NCBI GenBank assembly: GCA_024509875.1
Contig: JAMPIV010008057.1
Location: 247,886 to 311,885 of the forward strand
Origin: Oreohelix idahoensis
Lineage: Eukaryota > Mollusca > Gastropoda > Stylommatophora > Oreohelicidae
DNA: 64,000 nt
Direction: 5' to 3'
Position numbers and translations under genes: made by a program. The notes beneath the pieces are model-generated. The model ran no database searches. It worked only from the letters and a program-made list of their open reading frames with translations, and had not been told where the DNA came from. How positions within the stretch are numbered: position 1 is the first letter of the stretch; each line of letters starts with the position of its first letter. This document shows positions 54,351 through 64,000 of this stretch, in pieces.

Positions 54351-56507
54351 AATGACACTTCTATTACAAAGGGAGGTTCACAAGATATTCAGATAAGCGA
54401 AAACAATGCTGCTTTGGCTGAGCACGTTAATTCTAGAATCTGCCGACAATGTTTGTGATGGAATTAAGCACTTATTAATTTCAGCTCGTTCAAGCCCCCA
54501 CCCGTGATTTACACTGTGGAATTCTTACTATTCTGGTATAGCTCTGTTTAAAGTATGTGTAGTAAATTTGACTGAGACAAACATGCCGTAACTTTAAAAT
54601 GATTAAATCGACGTTAAATTTGTATAATTACAAATAACAAAATTTAATAATTACTTAAGTTTTAACAGTTTGAAAATAATTGAATAGTTTAGAAGAAAAG
54701 TTTCATCATTGATATATAGTAGAGATGGTGGGAAAAAGTTCACTTTGGCAGCGTATAATTTTCACTTAGCTGCCAATATTAGTTTCTGCTCCCGCTGACG
54801 GGTTCTGTGTACACTGCTCTCACTCGTCGCTGGTCAAGATTAAAGGTGCCGCACGTTCCTAGAACGTCAAGGAGTAAGGGCCAAGCTGGTCCTGCGTCTG
54901 TCTATAAGACCCTATTATGATGGCGTCTCGCACAACGTCAGTCCACTTCTACCTTCACTTGGTTCCAGAGATAGTACTTTCTGCTGGTACCACCAATAAC
55001 TATGATAAAGAATAGAAACGAAACGCTCTCCTCAGTATTGCGTTTTCCGACACATACTTATGTGCCTCCCTCTTCTATTCTACCATCCCATTTATCTCAG
55101 AATTTACCCTCGATGAGAATTAAATTTAATCCCACGGGATAAACTTTCTTTACCTTTATATATGTTAGTTCACATGTTAGTAATGAAATATAGAATGTAA
55201 AATGACAACTTACGCCAATCCTGGCTCACGGAATTTTTGCTCAGATGAATAAAAGAGACTTGAATCGGCCTCTTATACGCGTCTGGTGTGTCGTTAATTT
55301 AATAAGTTCCCTCTCTGACTTCGTGTGTGGTCCTTCAGTTTCCTCAGTCCCGGTTTCCTTATTTAATATGACTGAGATTTCCTTGGCTACGAAAGACCGT
55401 CCGAAATTCTCCGATTAAAGGTGTCCGGTATGTAAAGAAAGAATTCTGAATTCTAGGCTTCACTCTAGTAAGGTCTGGTATCTTGGCAAGCGATCTTCAC
55501 AGTGGAATAACACTGAAAAGTGCCAGGTAAAATTCCCGGTCTCCCACGCATCTGTTTGTTATGGAGTTAAATAAACGACCCAATCATTTTCAAACAGGCG
55601 GGTGAGGGTGTGGTACTTTCAAAAAATTCCACGTGAAATAAAGTGCGTAAAGCAAAAGGTCACGTATTACCATATATGGCAGTAAGATATACGATGCCTT
55701 GCGTACAGACTCGCAAACATGTCGTTAACCTTATTTGACAACGTGTTCTAAAAGTAACAATTCATTACTTTATCAGAAAATAATCTCTTATCTGCGTCTG
55801 TCCATCAGTTGCCTCCCCGTATTCCAAGATTTGGCGATGCGCGCACCCGTCTTATCGGTGATTGAGCAGATAGCGCTGGGCGATGTACGTGTTAATCTGC
55901 CACGGCCAAGCTTGGTACAAGGGAATTTTACCAACCTGCCTCTCGCAATATTATCTCTACCTCTCCCTGCAAATGTGAGATGTTTATCATCCACGAGGAG
56001 TGTCAGATAACAGACAAGACACAATATACTGAAAGTTGTGACAGAATACTTGAAATATAAGCTATCTGCTACATAGTATAGAAAAAAAGAAAGGAAGGGC
56101 GACAATTGAAAGCACGCAATACAATCAGTACCACAAATGCACCGATTACTGCCGGAGTGAAACAGAGATCGCAAGGGGCACCCCATTCTGTCATATATAT
56201 ATATTTTGTCCCGTCAGAGGCCCATGGGAAGTACACGGTGCACCTTAGTTTTAGGTCCCATTTTATATGTCCTTATGATTTTACCATTGGTTTTTGTGTA
56301 CTGTGTTATATTTTATAAAGCTGTCTCAAATACACTGGTCTTACGCTTCCACATGGAAGTCTGTAAGGTAACGGTAAAGGATCCCGTTACACGCCCATTG
56401 AGGCATGTTGAGAATATGGTATTAGGACTATATTTTCTTGACCATCGATACACTAAGGGTGGTGTGGGCAGCACCCGATAGAAGTCTGTACTCCGTGTTA
56501 TTTCTAG
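54351..56507. other. Intron, no recognised feature
   Basis: No exon or transposon recognised. A plus-strand open frame at 55735-56010 has no motif and no splice context that fits the channel. Confidence 0.5.
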
Positions 56508-56720
56508 GTGGGTTCTGAGAATTCAAAGAAAATAATAGGACTGCTGCCCCGTCAGGAATGTCGTAAGATGGGACTAATATAAGGTTTTGATTGTGGTAGC
56601 AACCTCACCGCGTGAAAACAAACCTACATAAACCACGGTCGCAAGAACGCATGAATGCCTTAATGAAGGTCTCCTGCAACGTGACTAGCTGCAGTGGTAG
56701 CTCCATGAGAAGCCAAAAGA
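56508..56720 (+). repeat. Dispersed repeat family, copy d
   Basis: Carries aatgtcgtaagatgggacta, gtagcaacctcaccgcgtga and gcatgaatgccttaatgaag, aligning with copy a at 20255-20480. Confidence 0.6.
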
Positions 56721-57533
56721 AAGAAGAAAGGTCAGAAAAACTGGCTGAAACTTCACACAAAAAGTCCTTGCTGCACATTCTGAGTAAACGACATCATGTC
56801 TCGTGTTATCTCCCATCGTTTCTTGTACTGTTCTATCATTGGTGGATATTTCCGTCCCATCTAAATTGAAGCGGAGTGTTTGCGGAATAAATTATTATTT
56901 GTCAATCAGTATATAAATCAATGACAGTAACTAAACGTGATCGATCAGTCATTATGTTCCCCCCCTCCCCTCCTCTCCTTCCCCGTGTCTACTGATGTCA
57001 TGCATTCTCCCATTCTCCCAATCGTCTATGTGTAAAACTAGTGACATAGGTGTGTTTTCTTGGCCCGAAAAAAGGGGGCGGGGGCAAAGAATATTAACAC
57101 TGGAATCTACCAAGCATGTCGTAAAAAGATAATATGGAATATTGGGCATGGGGCCGTCTACCCCATTCTGCACAAAGTTTAAACCATAAAAACTTCAGCA
57201 ACAAAGATGTTTTATGGCGCAACCCAGAGAAAGCTGACAAGAGTCTAGGTTCGTGACTCGCCTTTTTTATTTTACGAAAATCTCCAGAATGTTAGTATAA
57301 GAAGTTGCAGATTTTCATAAACAGTTCTTGTGTATAATAGAATAATTGACATGGTAAATATATCATACACATAAAGGTTTGTTTCAGGCACTTGTGAGAA
57401 ATAAATAAGTAGATAACTAGACAACAGACAAACAAAAGAAGTGATAGGCTTACCGGAGACTCCAACCCAGGACTTCGGAACGACAACCCTGCCTCTCTAC
57501 GAGAGCGACTCGTGAATATCCTTATTTATTTAA

Positions 57534-57640
57534 AGGATTGAAATGGTATGACATGATCACTAATGTGAAACTGACGACAAGAACCAAACAAGAGATTACA
57601 AGAACCAGACAAATTCCAGTGAAACAAGAGATGAATCTAC
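57534..57640 (+). pseudogene. Short LINE RT fragment
   Basis: Reads LKWYDMITNVKLTTRTK and RTRQIPVKQE, close to the piece at 53880-54110. Includes a small internal duplication (acaagaaccaaacaag / acaagaaccagacaa). Decayed. Confidence 0.6.
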
Positions 57641-57994
57641 GACGCTGGCGTTGTAGGAGACACACAGAGATGCAGCTCGTTGATTGGATTCCCGGCAGGC
57701 CTTGTTCTGAATTCGATAAGCAGAGGTAGACAGCAAATTACGCAGAGAAGAGAACAGGAGACAACAATTAAAATGACGAAGAGGACCAAGAAAGATCTCG
57801 AGCTATTGAAAGATGTGACACGTGGTCTTGGCATACGTATGTTGCCGACCAATGATCCTTAAAGATCTAAAGAGTGAATGATGAATGACATAATAAGTAA
57901 TTCACCAATGAATCCATGTACTGATTAATATGTTTTCCAATATGTTAGTCAATCATTGAAGGTATTCACGATTGATCTACCCTTTTATGTCCAG

Positions 57995-58151
57995 GTTTGT
58001 TGTGGATAGAATGTAAGCAAATCTATAGTTCGGGTGCAAGGTCGTACATCATGGACTATTATAACGCCATGGATTTTGCTGTGCTCTCCATGTACTTGGC
58101 CTCGTATGTCCTTAGGTTTTTTACAGATTATAAAATCTTAGAGGCCAACAG
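57995..58151 (+). CDS. TRPC-type channel exon E (S2-S3)
   Basis: Acceptor ...ttatgtccag. 157 bp, phase 1 to 2. Joined to exon D it reads G-LLWIECKQIYSSGARSYIMD, YYNAMDFAVLSMYLASYVLR, FFTDYK. This matches TRPC S2-S3: (W)xECKxIWxxGxxxYxxxxWNxxDFxxLSxFxAS. The donor is taken at AACAG|gttggt because the frame stops soon after. It is a poor donor (T at +3) and lies directly at the start of a minisatellite. The remaining exons (S4-S6 pore and C-terminus) are not in the window. Confidence 0.88.
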
Positions 58152-59004
58152 GTTGGTGACTGAGTGTGGTGTTTGTGGTTGAGTTTGGTGTTTGTGGTTG
58201 AGTGTGGTGTTTGTGGTTGAGTGTCGTGTTTGTGGTTGAGTTTGGTGTTTGTGGTTGAGTTTGGTGTTTGTGGTTGAGTGTGATGTTTGTGACTGATTGT
58301 GGTGTGTCTGACTGAGTGTGTTGTTTGTGACTGATTGTGATGTTTGTGACTGATTGTGATGTTTGTGACAGCTGTTGTTTCTGTGGCTTAGTGTGGTGTC
58401 TGTGACTCGGTGTGGAGTCTGTGACTGAGAGTGGTGCCCATGGCTGAGAATGGTGTCAGTGACTGAGTGTCGCCTGTGGCCGAGTGTGGTGTATGTGACT
58501 CAGTATGGAGTCTGTGACTGAGAGTGGTGCCTGTGGCTGAGAGTGGTGTTTGAATGTAGTGTCTTAACTGAGCAGTGCTACTTGTACTTAGTGTAGTGTC
58601 TTAGAATGAGTGTAGTAACTGTTGATGTTTGTAGTCTCTAAGACTGAATGTGCTATTGATGACTCGTTGTTATGTCACTGGCTGAATGTGGTGTTTATGA
58701 CTCCGTGTTGCGTCTGTGACTGAGATGTGTCCGTAAATGAGAGTGGTGTCTGTCACTGAGTGTGGTGTCTGAGCTGAGTTGGGGGTACTTGTACTGAGTT
58801 AAATATCTGGGAATGAGTGTAGTTACGTGTACTGTGTGGTATCGGAGATTGTGTGTGGTATCAAAGACTGTGTGAGACGTCTGGGACTGAACATAGTACC
58901 GTGGAATGAGTGTGGTAACTGGTACTGTGTGGGATATCTTGGACTGCGTATGGTGCTAGGGACTATGTGTCGTGTCGTGTCGATAAGTGTGTGTAATATC
59001 AGGG
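58152..59004 (+). repeat. Degenerate 19-20-bp minisatellite
   Basis: Units like tgtggtgtttgtggttgag, fairly regular to about 58290, then increasingly diverged (tgtgactgagtgtggtg...) to the LTR border at 59005. Confidence 0.9.
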
Positions 59005-61403
59005 TGTGGTAAAGTGGGATGTTATAAATATTTATAGGGGACTTAGTGTACTGACTGAGATCAGCTGTGAAGGTATCTATATCTAATAAGAGTAGTGTAT
59101 TATAGATAACCTTACTTACTGCCACATATGTATACCTCAGTCAGAATTATTCTGGAATAGTGTGATGACTACGTTATATGTCTAGGGTATGTGTATGATG
59201 AAGTGTAAGTCATAACAACAACAGACAGATAAACAATTTAATTTATTCCACCACACTTGACAACACTGTGACACTCACATACATATAACACTCTAAGAGG
59301 ATATCTTAAAGGAGTCACTGATAACTTTTCAAATAACAATATGTATTCAGTGCTGTCATGAATGTATATGTGTCCTGATTCAAATACAAAGGGAACCAGG
59401 AATCACAATCAATTTTAATTACAAGTTATATGTACAGAATTTATTAATATGATTCTTGTAGTGACATATATTATGAATGGTAGCCTATGTGTGTCAGTTG
59501 TGTAGTGGTAATATGAGGTAATACTGGTTTTGTTTTGTTCAAGCTCTGTTGGTATTTGTCATCATGACTTCAATAGTTTGTTTCTATTATAACTAGTATT
59601 GGAGATGTTCTCAGTTCCTGGTATTAAAACAATTAAATTCCCCTCTTAATTTTAGTTTATAATGTCATTTTAAGATGGGGGTACATAATGTTGAGCTCCA
59701 TGGCCACACTCTCTTATCTTGCGTGATGACTGCAGTAAAAGACTCCTCTGCTCGATTACTTTAATGAGTTCTGGAGCCACCCCACTGGTTGCTATATGGA
59801 CCAAGGAGTATGCTGTCCACCTCTGGCTTCAGCAAAGCTCTGACCAGGTGCTGCTCAATAACTTTAAGACCACGGTCCCTGAAACAAGAAGGTTGTACCT
59901 TCTACGTCAGAACTAATTTATACTCCATTTCTACACTGAGTTCAGAGCGTTAGGCCAACTGTCAGCTTCATCTGAAATACTTTATACCAGTATTTCCCTC
60001 CCTAATGGTTACTACGCCTCTGCAATTCCAGCATTATTTCTTTCTAGTTAATAATCTAGGTGTCAGTGTACTATTTGGCCATTCCATGCAGTTTTACTTT
60101 CCTCCGACACCTTCTGTTCAGGCTGGAGCACTATAGGCTTTACATCATGTTCGCTACTGAACCACACATATATACAGACATAATTTATCAATTTACATTC
60201 AATTTTCATTTAAAAATATTGAATATTTCAAGCTTACCACAATTCATGGAAATAATAATAAACAGTTTCGTTGACTGGCAATGAATATAGCACAACTCCG
60301 ATCTGCCGATGTCCCAGGCTTTATTTTATAAAAAATATACACTGGTGCTCAACGCACTGCTTCTTAGTAGGTTTATTACAAGATGTGGCAATGAACAGAC
60401 GCTCTGAATTGAGTATATTCGCAGCTCTACCCAATCAAACCATGTCTACACATCTTTTCAAAAAAGTACCCCTTTCTCACGTTTCCCCTGACAACACAAG
60501 ATAGTATTTATAGTCCGACCAATCGTGTTTAGTCTTTCATTTGTTGCGCTCCAATCAAATAGGAGTTAACATGGTAGGCTATTTCCGTAACGTAATGTTT
60601 CTTCAAACACGTTATAAAAAAATTTTATGAGCAGAAATGATTTCATGCTGTCAGGCACCCCCACTATTTTATTTTGGCCATAACTTGGTAATTCCTAGAC
60701 TATTTGCGTAACGTTTTACATATTCTTTGTCAGCAAACCCTAAGGAACCCAAATATACGAATTTAATGGAGCCAATATGCATTTTCTTCTAGGATAGTCG
60801 TGCTGTTACTACCTTCTCACTTCCAAACTTGAGGGTGTCTGGGTACTGTCATGTTTTCAAACGTAAACCGGTATAATGTCATAATTCCCAATAAGCGTTT
60901 TTCAGGATTTTAAAACCTAACTCTGGTATGGGTAGTGAATTTTATCACTGTCGATTTGAAATAAAGTTAGTGCATGTGGCCTTACACGCGTGATGGCAGC
61001 AATTGTGTATCGCGCGACGCGTGTTTAGTGTTGCAGTTGTCCCTGCTTTCTGCCTCTCCCTTCTCTCTATCCTTTAGTCCATCTGTCTTTTAGTTACGCC
61101 GTGTATAAAATGGAATGAATGAAATATTAAATTTAGGTCATTGATCAGCTTGCGTATCTCAAGGTTTTTCCAAGAAATACAGTACACGTTTCATTGAAGA
61201 AAGCGGGTAATAATACAGTAGGCTTTTACTATCAACGTGAAAGCGTTACAATTTGCAGACGAAGTAGAAAACAAGGGGATTTCGAGTACAGTCATTGTGA
61301 CAGCACTGTTCTTTACCATTCTTCTTTCCTTTTATTAAATTTATTTGTTAGGCTTTGCATTTACGTTTTAATTTATATATGGGGATTAGAATAATTCACG
61401 ACA
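59005..61403 (-). repeat. Element 3 3' LTR (minus strand), diverged
   Basis: About 2.4 kb, full-length alignment with the element 2 LTRs but with many substitutions and indels (roughly 85% by eye). Starts (minus) TGTCGTGAATTATTC and ends ACTTTACCACA. Contains no gene. Confidence 0.88.
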
Positions 61404-61470
61404 TCTCCCCTCTTAAAACAGACATTATATGTCAGTCCTTTATTCTATATACACATAGAGAAATTTATTA

Positions 61471-63048
61471 TTATTTCTGGGGTTTACGGTGATTCTCATC
61501 ACACGGATGGCGGCTTAAAAAATCCGCTCCCAAATTTGTTTTTCCAGATATATACTCAATGCTAAAATTATAGGGAGCCAAAAGTAAGGACCATCGGAGT
61601 AACCTAGAGTTCTCATGCCTAGCCTGGGCTAGAAACGATAAAGGTTTGTGATCCGTTTGCAACTTAAATGCCTTCCCATACAGATAAATATTGAATTTCT
61701 TTATTGCCCATATTACTGCAAGACATTCTTTTTCGCTAGTTGAGTAGTTGATTTCAGCTTTATTCAATTTTCTGCTAGCATATGCCACTGGGCTTAATTC
61801 CCCATCCAATGCATCTGATTTCTGTAGTAGAGTTGCACCTAACCCAATATTACTGGCATCCGTCCTTACTATGAATTCTTGACTTAAGTCAGGTAATTTC
61901 AAAATAGGTTTACTTGTGAGCTTTTCCTTCAATACTTGGTAAGCCATTTCACATTGTGGTGTCCATGTAATGCGATCTGGATGTCCTTTACGTGTCAAAT
62001 CAGTTAACGGTGCACATATGGAATTAAAGTTTTTGATATACTTCTGGTAGAAACCACATAATGAGACAAAGGATCTCACGTCCTTCTTGGTTTGTGGTCT
62101 CGGGGCTTTCTTTAGTTTCTCTAAATTCTTTGGGTCAGGGGTCATGTTTCCCTGATAAACTGTGTGTCCCAAAAATTCCAATTCTTTACATCCAACGCAA
62201 CATTTGGTTGGTCGGGCTGTTAAATTTGCTTCCCTAAGTCGATCAAACAGCATCTTCAGAGAGTCAATGTGTTCCTCAAATGTTTCTGTTGCTATAAGGA
62301 TATCATCCATGAAATTTGTTATACATGGATTATTCAGAGGGTCCAATAATTTTCTCATCATTCTAGAGAAGACACTAGGCGCATTCTTCAATCCAAATGG
62401 CAATCTATAAAACTCATAGTGTCCTTCTGAGGTACTAAAAGCTAGGTATGGTCTAACCTCAGGCTTTACTGGAATCTGATAGTATCCTTTACTCAGATCC
62501 ACTTTTGAGAAATATTTAGCTTTATTTAGTCTGGCAAACAGCTGATTTGTATCCGGCAATGGATCCACCTGTCCTTCTGTAATAGCATTCAGTCTCCTGT
62601 AATCTATACAGAGTCTATGTTCTCCAGAGGGCTTCCTTAAGAGTACAACACCGGAACTATATGAGGATTCACTGTGTGAAATAATTCCTTCCTTCAACAG
62701 ATAGTCTATCTCTTCCTTCAAAGCTTTCTCCTTAGCAAACGGAATCGAATATGGTTTCATACAGACAGGTGTGGGGTCTATCAGTTTCATATCATATTCC
62801 AATAGGTTTGTATGCCCTGGTCGGTCTGTTAACACCTCTGCATGATTATTTAGAACCTGTTGCACTCTCTCTTTCTGAGTTTTTGTTAAATGTGTACTGA
62901 TTTTCACCTGTGCTGCTGTCTCACAGGGGTGTAATGGATATTCAAATGATGAAAGTGGTTCCTTTTTCATCTCCATGGCGATGGACAAGGTCAACAAGTG
63001 TGTCTCTTCCTGATGTTCTCTTTCCAAATATTTCTTCAGGAGATTCAC
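61471..63048 (-). CDS. Element 3 reverse transcriptase and RNase H
   Basis: 525 codons, open from the integrase tail (NLLKKYLEREHQEE) through RT (HRLCIDYRRLNAI, FSKVDLSKGYYQIP, RLPFGLKNAPS, catalytic FMDDILIA, LEFLGHTVY) to RNase H (FIVRTDASNIGLGATLLQ, STSEKECLAVIWAIKKF, LQTDHKPLSFL). Only a few residues differ from element 2, and the 1-base deletion of element 2 is absent, so this RT-RNase H is intact. The first Met is not a true start: the frame shifts upstream at seven As near 63058-63064, where element 2 has six. Confidence 0.92.
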   Translation of the reverse strand: MNLLKKYLEREHQEETHLLTLSIAMEMKKEPLSSFEYPLHPCETAAQVKISTHLTKTQKERVQQVLNNHAEVLTDRPGHTNLLEYDMKLIDPTPVCMKPYSIPFAKEKALKEEIDYLLKEGIISHSESSYSSGVVLLRKPSGEHRLCIDYRRLNAITEGQVDPLPDTNQLFARLNKAKYFSKVDLSKGYYQIPVKPEVRPYLAFSTSEGHYEFYRLPFGLKNAPSVFSRMMRKLLDPLNNPCITNFMDDILIATETFEEHIDSLKMLFDRLREANLTARPTKCCVGCKELEFLGHTVYQGNMTPDPKNLEKLKKAPRPQTKKDVRSFVSLCGFYQKYIKNFNSICAPLTDLTRKGHPDRITWTPQCEMAYQVLKEKLTSKPILKLPDLSQEFIVRTDASNIGLGATLLQKSDALDGELSPVAYASRKLNKAEINYSTSEKECLAVIWAIKKFNIYLYGKAFKLQTDHKPLSFLAQARHENSRLLRWSLLLAPYNFSIEYISGKTNLGADFLSRHPCDENHRKPQK

Positions 63049-63310
63049 ATGATAGATTTTTTTCTTTCCCCTTCTTATCTATCTTATAATTTGTTCTAGA
63101 CACCTTCTCTAAAACTGTATATGGACCTTGCCATCCAATCTGTAACTTATTCTGACTCCCGGGGAGAAGAAGCAGTACCTTCTCTCCCACAGCCAAATCT
63201 CTGTCTTTCGCCTTCCTGTTATAATAGGCAGCATGTTTCTTCCTGGCTTGTTTCAAATTTTCATTGGCAAGTTTCCAGCCAGTTTTTAACCGAGTGGTCA
63301 GCTCATTCAC
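62942..63310 (-). pseudogene. Element 3 integrase C-terminal domain (frameshifted)
   Basis: Reads NELTTRLKTGWKLANENLKQ, KHAAYYNRKAKDRDLAVGEK and WQGPYTVLEKVSRTNYKI (GPY/F-type), then leaves frame in a run of seven As before RVNLLKKY. Almost identical to element 2 in this part. Confidence 0.85.
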
Positions 63311-63372
63311 ATATTGGTATGAAGATGTAATGTTTTCCTCTGCCTTTTCATCAGTCCACGTTCTTAACAGTG

Positions 63373-64000
63373 TTACATATGGACCTTTAGTTTTGTGGAC
63401 CTATTTGTCCATGCACCGGTATGGTCTCTTCCACTGGAAGCGCTATAGTGATGATTTTTCTTCCCTGAATTATCATTCACAAAACGACCGCTACCAATTC
63501 TTTTCTTGGGGCTTTCTCCCCACTTAAAATTCTTGATGAGAGATTTCCTCTCTCCATCTCCTTCCTCCAGTTTGTTTAAGTCCGATTGAGGGATTGTCGG
63601 CTTATCCTGGGGTAAGACATCCTTTTGCACTCCCGCATAGTGGCCATTGTAAAACAGTTAAGTGAAGCTTGTCCGTGAAAAGGGGCTTCCCATTCCATTT
63701 GGTCCACTTTATCAAATCTATTTTTCTTTTTATTATCAGGCCTTCCTCTTCCTGGAGTGGGGTATCAACATAATATCCTCCTCCTTCCTGTTTTGAGGGT
63801 CGACCTGAACCTGAATTGGTGTTTGTCTCATGTTACACAAGAGTTTCCTTCTGCAACGGTCCAGTGTCTAGTGATTGGACCTTTCATCCTTACAATTTTT
63901 TTTACACCGTACCTTTTCTCCTTTGATGATCTAGAAAGATTTGTACTTTGCATCAATATTTTTCCTATTCATCGAATTGTGGGGTTTTATTATTTAATTT
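63373..64000 (-). pseudogene. Element 3 gag/linker remnant
   Basis: 63373-63630 reads KDVLPQDKPTIPQSDLNKLE ... SGRDHTGAWTNRSTKLKVHM, matching the end of the element 2 gag-linker frame with about 90% identity. Further left-to-right the reading breaks up: about 370 bp present in element 2 (integrase zinc-binding part) is missing near 63750, and the zinc-knuckle region at 63830-63910 is strongly decayed. Confidence 0.75.

Larger units (their letters stand above)
59005..64000 (-). mobile_element. Gmr1-like LTR retrotransposon, element 3 (truncated by window end)
   Basis: Minus-strand relative of element 2: diverged 3' LTR, purine tract AAGAGGGGAGA at 61404-61414, RT/RNase H almost identical to element 2, integrase C-terminus, then a shortened and decayed gag side. 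The integrase zinc-binding piece of element 2 is missing near 63745-63755. The 5' LTR lies beyond the window. Confidence 0.88.

Overview
This window is repeat-dense eukaryotic (metazoan) DNA. Five small exons with consistent splice phases (15828-15995, 31454-31621, 32987-33116, 53466-53597 and 57995-58151, all + strand) encode one continuous piece of a TRPC-type cation channel, from the post-ankyrin linker to about S3. The introns are long (15.5, 1.4, 20.3 and 4.4 kb, plus one running off the right end) and almost everything else is mobile or tandem DNA. The tRNA-derived SINEs, Penelope-like, RTE/CR1-like LINE and Gypsy elements, and long (TA)n and (TCTA)n tracts suggest a lophotrochozoan, probably a cephalopod-like mollusc. 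That assignment is inference.

Layout. 1-4.7 kb: head-to-tail Penelope-like elements (PLEs) on the minus strand. 5.2-6.5 kb: 5'-truncated LINE (-). 6.6-6.9 kb: head-to-head SINE pieces. 7.5-8.9 kb: mariner with good inverted repeats and a broken transposase. 9-15.8 kb: decayed LINE pieces, minisatellite and tetranucleotide arrays. 15.8 kb: first TRPC exon. 16.15-19.77 kb: Tc1-like transposon whose transposase is split by a 2.0-kb solo-LTR-like insertion with a GATC duplication. 22.2-31.2 kb: a complete LTR retrotransposon (2.4-kb LTRs, CCAGG duplication) with Gmr1-like order (integrase parts before RT), inserted in a minus-strand SINE. 31.4-33.1 kb: two TRPC exons around a 37-bp minisatellite. 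33.2-35.3 kb: LINE with a C-terminal zinc finger. 36.2-38.5 kb: second LINE (CACTAACAT duplication), itself interrupted by a 398-bp LINE 3' fragment with its own 14-bp duplication. 38.9-51.5 kb: second Gypsy element, with a canonical-looking -1 frameshift signal between gag and protease and a 3.8-kb noncoding 3' part. 53.4-58.2 kb: two more TRPC exons with (TA)n arrays and LINE scraps. 59.0-64.0 kb: minus-strand relative of the 22-kb element, with near-identical RT/RNase H but clearly diverged LTR and gag.

How the parts relate. The only host gene seen is the TRPC channel; its phases chain correctly across all five exons, so the mobile elements sit in introns without visible damage to the coding part. 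The elements record layered insertions: LINE into LINE, LTR into Tc1, LTR element into SINE. Most element ORFs are broken, often by one base in a homopolymer, so assembly error must be weighed. I saw no prokaryotic genes, CRISPR array or defence system. The strongest novel-looking signals are the gag/pro frameshift site, the mosaic divergence between the two Gmr1-like copies, and the unusual 3' architecture of the 38.9-kb Gypsy element.
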